From the NCBI GenBank assembly GCA_036401195.1, contig DASWVQ010000183.1:1-7948 (forward strand): a DNA stretch of 7,948 nt, written 5' to 3'. The notes beneath the pieces were generated by a model. The model did not search any database and was not told the DNA's origin. It saw only the letters and a program-made list of their open reading frames with translations. Both the position numbers and the translations under genes were made by a program. Below are positions 6,903-7,948 of this stretch, piece by piece; within the stretch, counting starts at the first letter, position 1; each line of letters starts with the position of its first letter. Source of the stretch: JACDHQ01 sp036401195 (GTDB taxonomy: Bacteria > Gemmatimonadota > Gemmatimonadetes > Gemmatimonadales > Gemmatimonadaceae).

Positions 6903-7902
6903 GCGTGGCACCCCCGGCGCGCGGCGCGCGCCACTCCATCGCGAGGCAGCCCATGGCGAGGCCGGCGCCGGACCCGGTGAAGCACACGAGGTCCCCGTCG
7001 TGCAGCCGCCCCGCGCGCACCGCGTCGTCGAGCGCCATGGGGAGGCAGGCGGACCCGGTGTAGCCCCACTTCCCCATGATCGTGTGCGCCTTCTCCATCG
7101 GCTCGCCCAGCGCCTGCATCACCACGCGGATGGTGGAGAGGTTCACCTGGGTCCAGAGCCAGAGGTCCACGTCGGCCACGTCGCGGCCCGCGCGCGCGAG
7201 CACCGAGCGGGCGATGCGCGGCCATCCCTCCTCGTTGATCGAGGCGGGGTACTTCTGCACGAAGCGCAGGTGGTTGCGCGTGCCGTCGCGCAGCACCGCC
7301 TCGGTGACCGGCTCCGCGGTGCCCCCCGCGAACACGCCCATCCCCGGCGCGTACCGACCGTCGGCGAACAGCTCCGACGCGAGCACGCCCGCGCGGTCGC
7401 TGGCCTCCACCACCGCGGCCCCCGCGCCGTCGGCGAAGATCGTGCACGTCTTCTTGTCCGTGTAGTCCACGAAGCGCGACATCGCGTAGGCACCGATCAC
7501 GAGCACCGTGCGATAGCGCTGGTCGGCGCGGATGTACTTCCAGGCGGCGTCGAGCGCGGTCACGAAGCCGGCGCAACCGGCGTTCAGGTCGAAGGTGCCG
7601 GCGTGCACCGCGCCGAGCCGCCCCTGCACCACGCTCGCGGTGGCGGGGGAGATGTACTCCGGCGTGTCGGTGGCCACGATGAGCAGGTCCACCTCGTCGG
7701 CGCGCCGCCCCGCCGCCGCCAGCGCGCGCGTCGCCGCCTGCACCGCGAGGGTGGCGGTGGACTCCCCCTCCCCGCAGAGGTGGCGGGTGCGGATGCCGAG
7801 GGTGTTCGAGACGAAGTCGTCGATGTCCTCGCCGAGCATGGCGGAGAGCTCGGCGTTGGTGACGACGCGCGCCGGCACGGCGTGGCCGGTGCCGGTGATC
7901 AC
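6895..7902 (-). CDS. KAS III (FabH-like) condensing-enzyme homologue with altered catalytic triad
   Basis: A 335-residue thiolase-fold protein of the 3-oxoacyl-ACP synthase III family (E. coli FabH is 317). The N-terminal ITGTGHAVPARVVTNAEL matches the FabH opening. NAGCAGF (107-113) supplies nucleophile Cys110, and IFADGAGAAVVEAS (155-168) and FTGSGAGLAMG (308-318) are standard. At the PHQAN position of FabH the sequence is WTQVN (250-254), so His becomes Thr251. At the HGNTS position it is WGYTG (279-283), so Asn becomes Tyr281. Classical decarboxylative condensation is therefore doubtful; acyl transfer or a non-decarboxylating reaction is possible. The first codon given here is GTG at 7902, but the frame stays open, with Ala/Pro-rich codons, to the right edge at 7948, so the true start may lie outside the window. 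The stop overlaps the synthetase start by 8 bases, placing it first among the visible coupled genes. Family assignment is firm; the reaction is unknown. Confidence 0.88.
   Translation of the reverse strand: MITGTGHAVPARVVTNAELSAMLGEDIDDFVSNTLGIRTRHLCGEGESTATLAVQAATRALAAAGRRADEVDLLIVATDTPEYISPATASVVQGRLGAVHAGTFDLNAGCAGFVTALDAAWKYIRADQRYRTVLVIGAYAMSRFVDYTDKKTCTIFADGAGAAVVEASDRAGVLASELFADGRYAPGMGVFAGGTAEPVTEAVLRDGTRNHLRFVQKYPASINEEGWPRIARSVLARAGRDVADVDLWLWTQVNLSTIRVVMQALGEPMEKAHTIMGKWGYTGSACLPMALDDAVRAGRLHDGDLVCFTGSGAGLAMGCLAMEWRAPRAGGATHA
6909..6932 (-). promoter_or_regulatory. GC hairpin and Shine-Dalgarno site before the synthetase start
   Basis: Read on the minus strand, a perfect 7-base inverted repeat (GGCGCGC, loop GCC, GCGCGCC; 6932-6916) is followed at once by GGGGGTG (6915-6909), 6 bases before ATG 6902. 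The hairpin lies in the end of the KAS III coding region. It could influence initiation or mRNA stability, but such GC runs arise easily at this base composition. There is no U-tract, so it is not a terminator. Confidence 0.35.
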
Positions 7903-7948
7903 GGCGTGGCGCGCCCCCGGCGCCGCGGCGGGCGCGGGCCCCGGGGCG

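Noticed and set aside
5220..6980. A 586-codon plus-strand open frame antisense to the acyl-CoA synthetase
   Set aside because: Same artefact: Arg/His/Ala-rich composition, no motif, and fully overlapped by a well-supported synthetase.
5112..7902. OleA/OleC-type long-chain olefin synthesis pair (thiolase-fold protein next to an AMP ligase)
   Set aside because: OleA keeps the Cys-His-Asn triad, whereas this protein lacks His and Asn. The ligase has standard long-chain CoA synthetase motifs, and no OleB or OleD is present.

Overview
The window is very GC-rich. Its codons are heavily biased to G/C in the third position, and every supported gene lies on the minus strand, so transcription runs from right to left. 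The leftmost gene is a TonB-dependent receptor with a signal peptide, which means the cell has an outer membrane. Its CarboxypepD_reg-like N-terminus, together with the high GC, suggests a Gemmatimonadota-like bacterium. This is an inference from style, not a proven assignment.

In transcription order the genes are: (1) a KAS III (FabH-like) condensing-enzyme homologue (6895-7902); (2) a long-chain-type, AMP-forming acyl-CoA synthetase (5112-6902); (3) an unrecognised 151-residue protein with four predicted membrane segments (4656-5111); (4) a sodium:solute symporter of the SSS/PutP family (3139-4659); (5) a MaoC/PhaJ-type (R)-enoyl-CoA hydratase (2645-3139); and, after an 83-base gap, (6) the TonB-dependent receptor (12-2561). 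Genes 1 to 5 overlap or abut (8-base overlap, TGAATG abutment, ATGA overlap, TGATG overlap), so they almost certainly form one translationally coupled operon. The receptor has its own good Shine-Dalgarno site and is either the last gene of the operon or separately transcribed. No RNA genes, insertion sequences, CRISPR arrays or regulators are visible.

The likely common theme is capture and CoA activation of a carboxylic acid. The receptor would bring a substrate across the outer membrane and the symporter across the inner membrane. The synthetase would make the acyl-CoA, and the hydratase and KAS III-like protein would process it. The order synthetase, small membrane protein, SSS symporter parallels the E. 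coli acetate operon acs-yjcH-actP, but here the synthetase is of the long-chain class and the small protein has four predicted membrane spans, not two. The most unusual single feature is the KAS III homologue. It keeps the nucleophilic Cys but has Thr and Tyr where the family's catalytic His and Asn belong. The substrate is not determinable from sequence alone.
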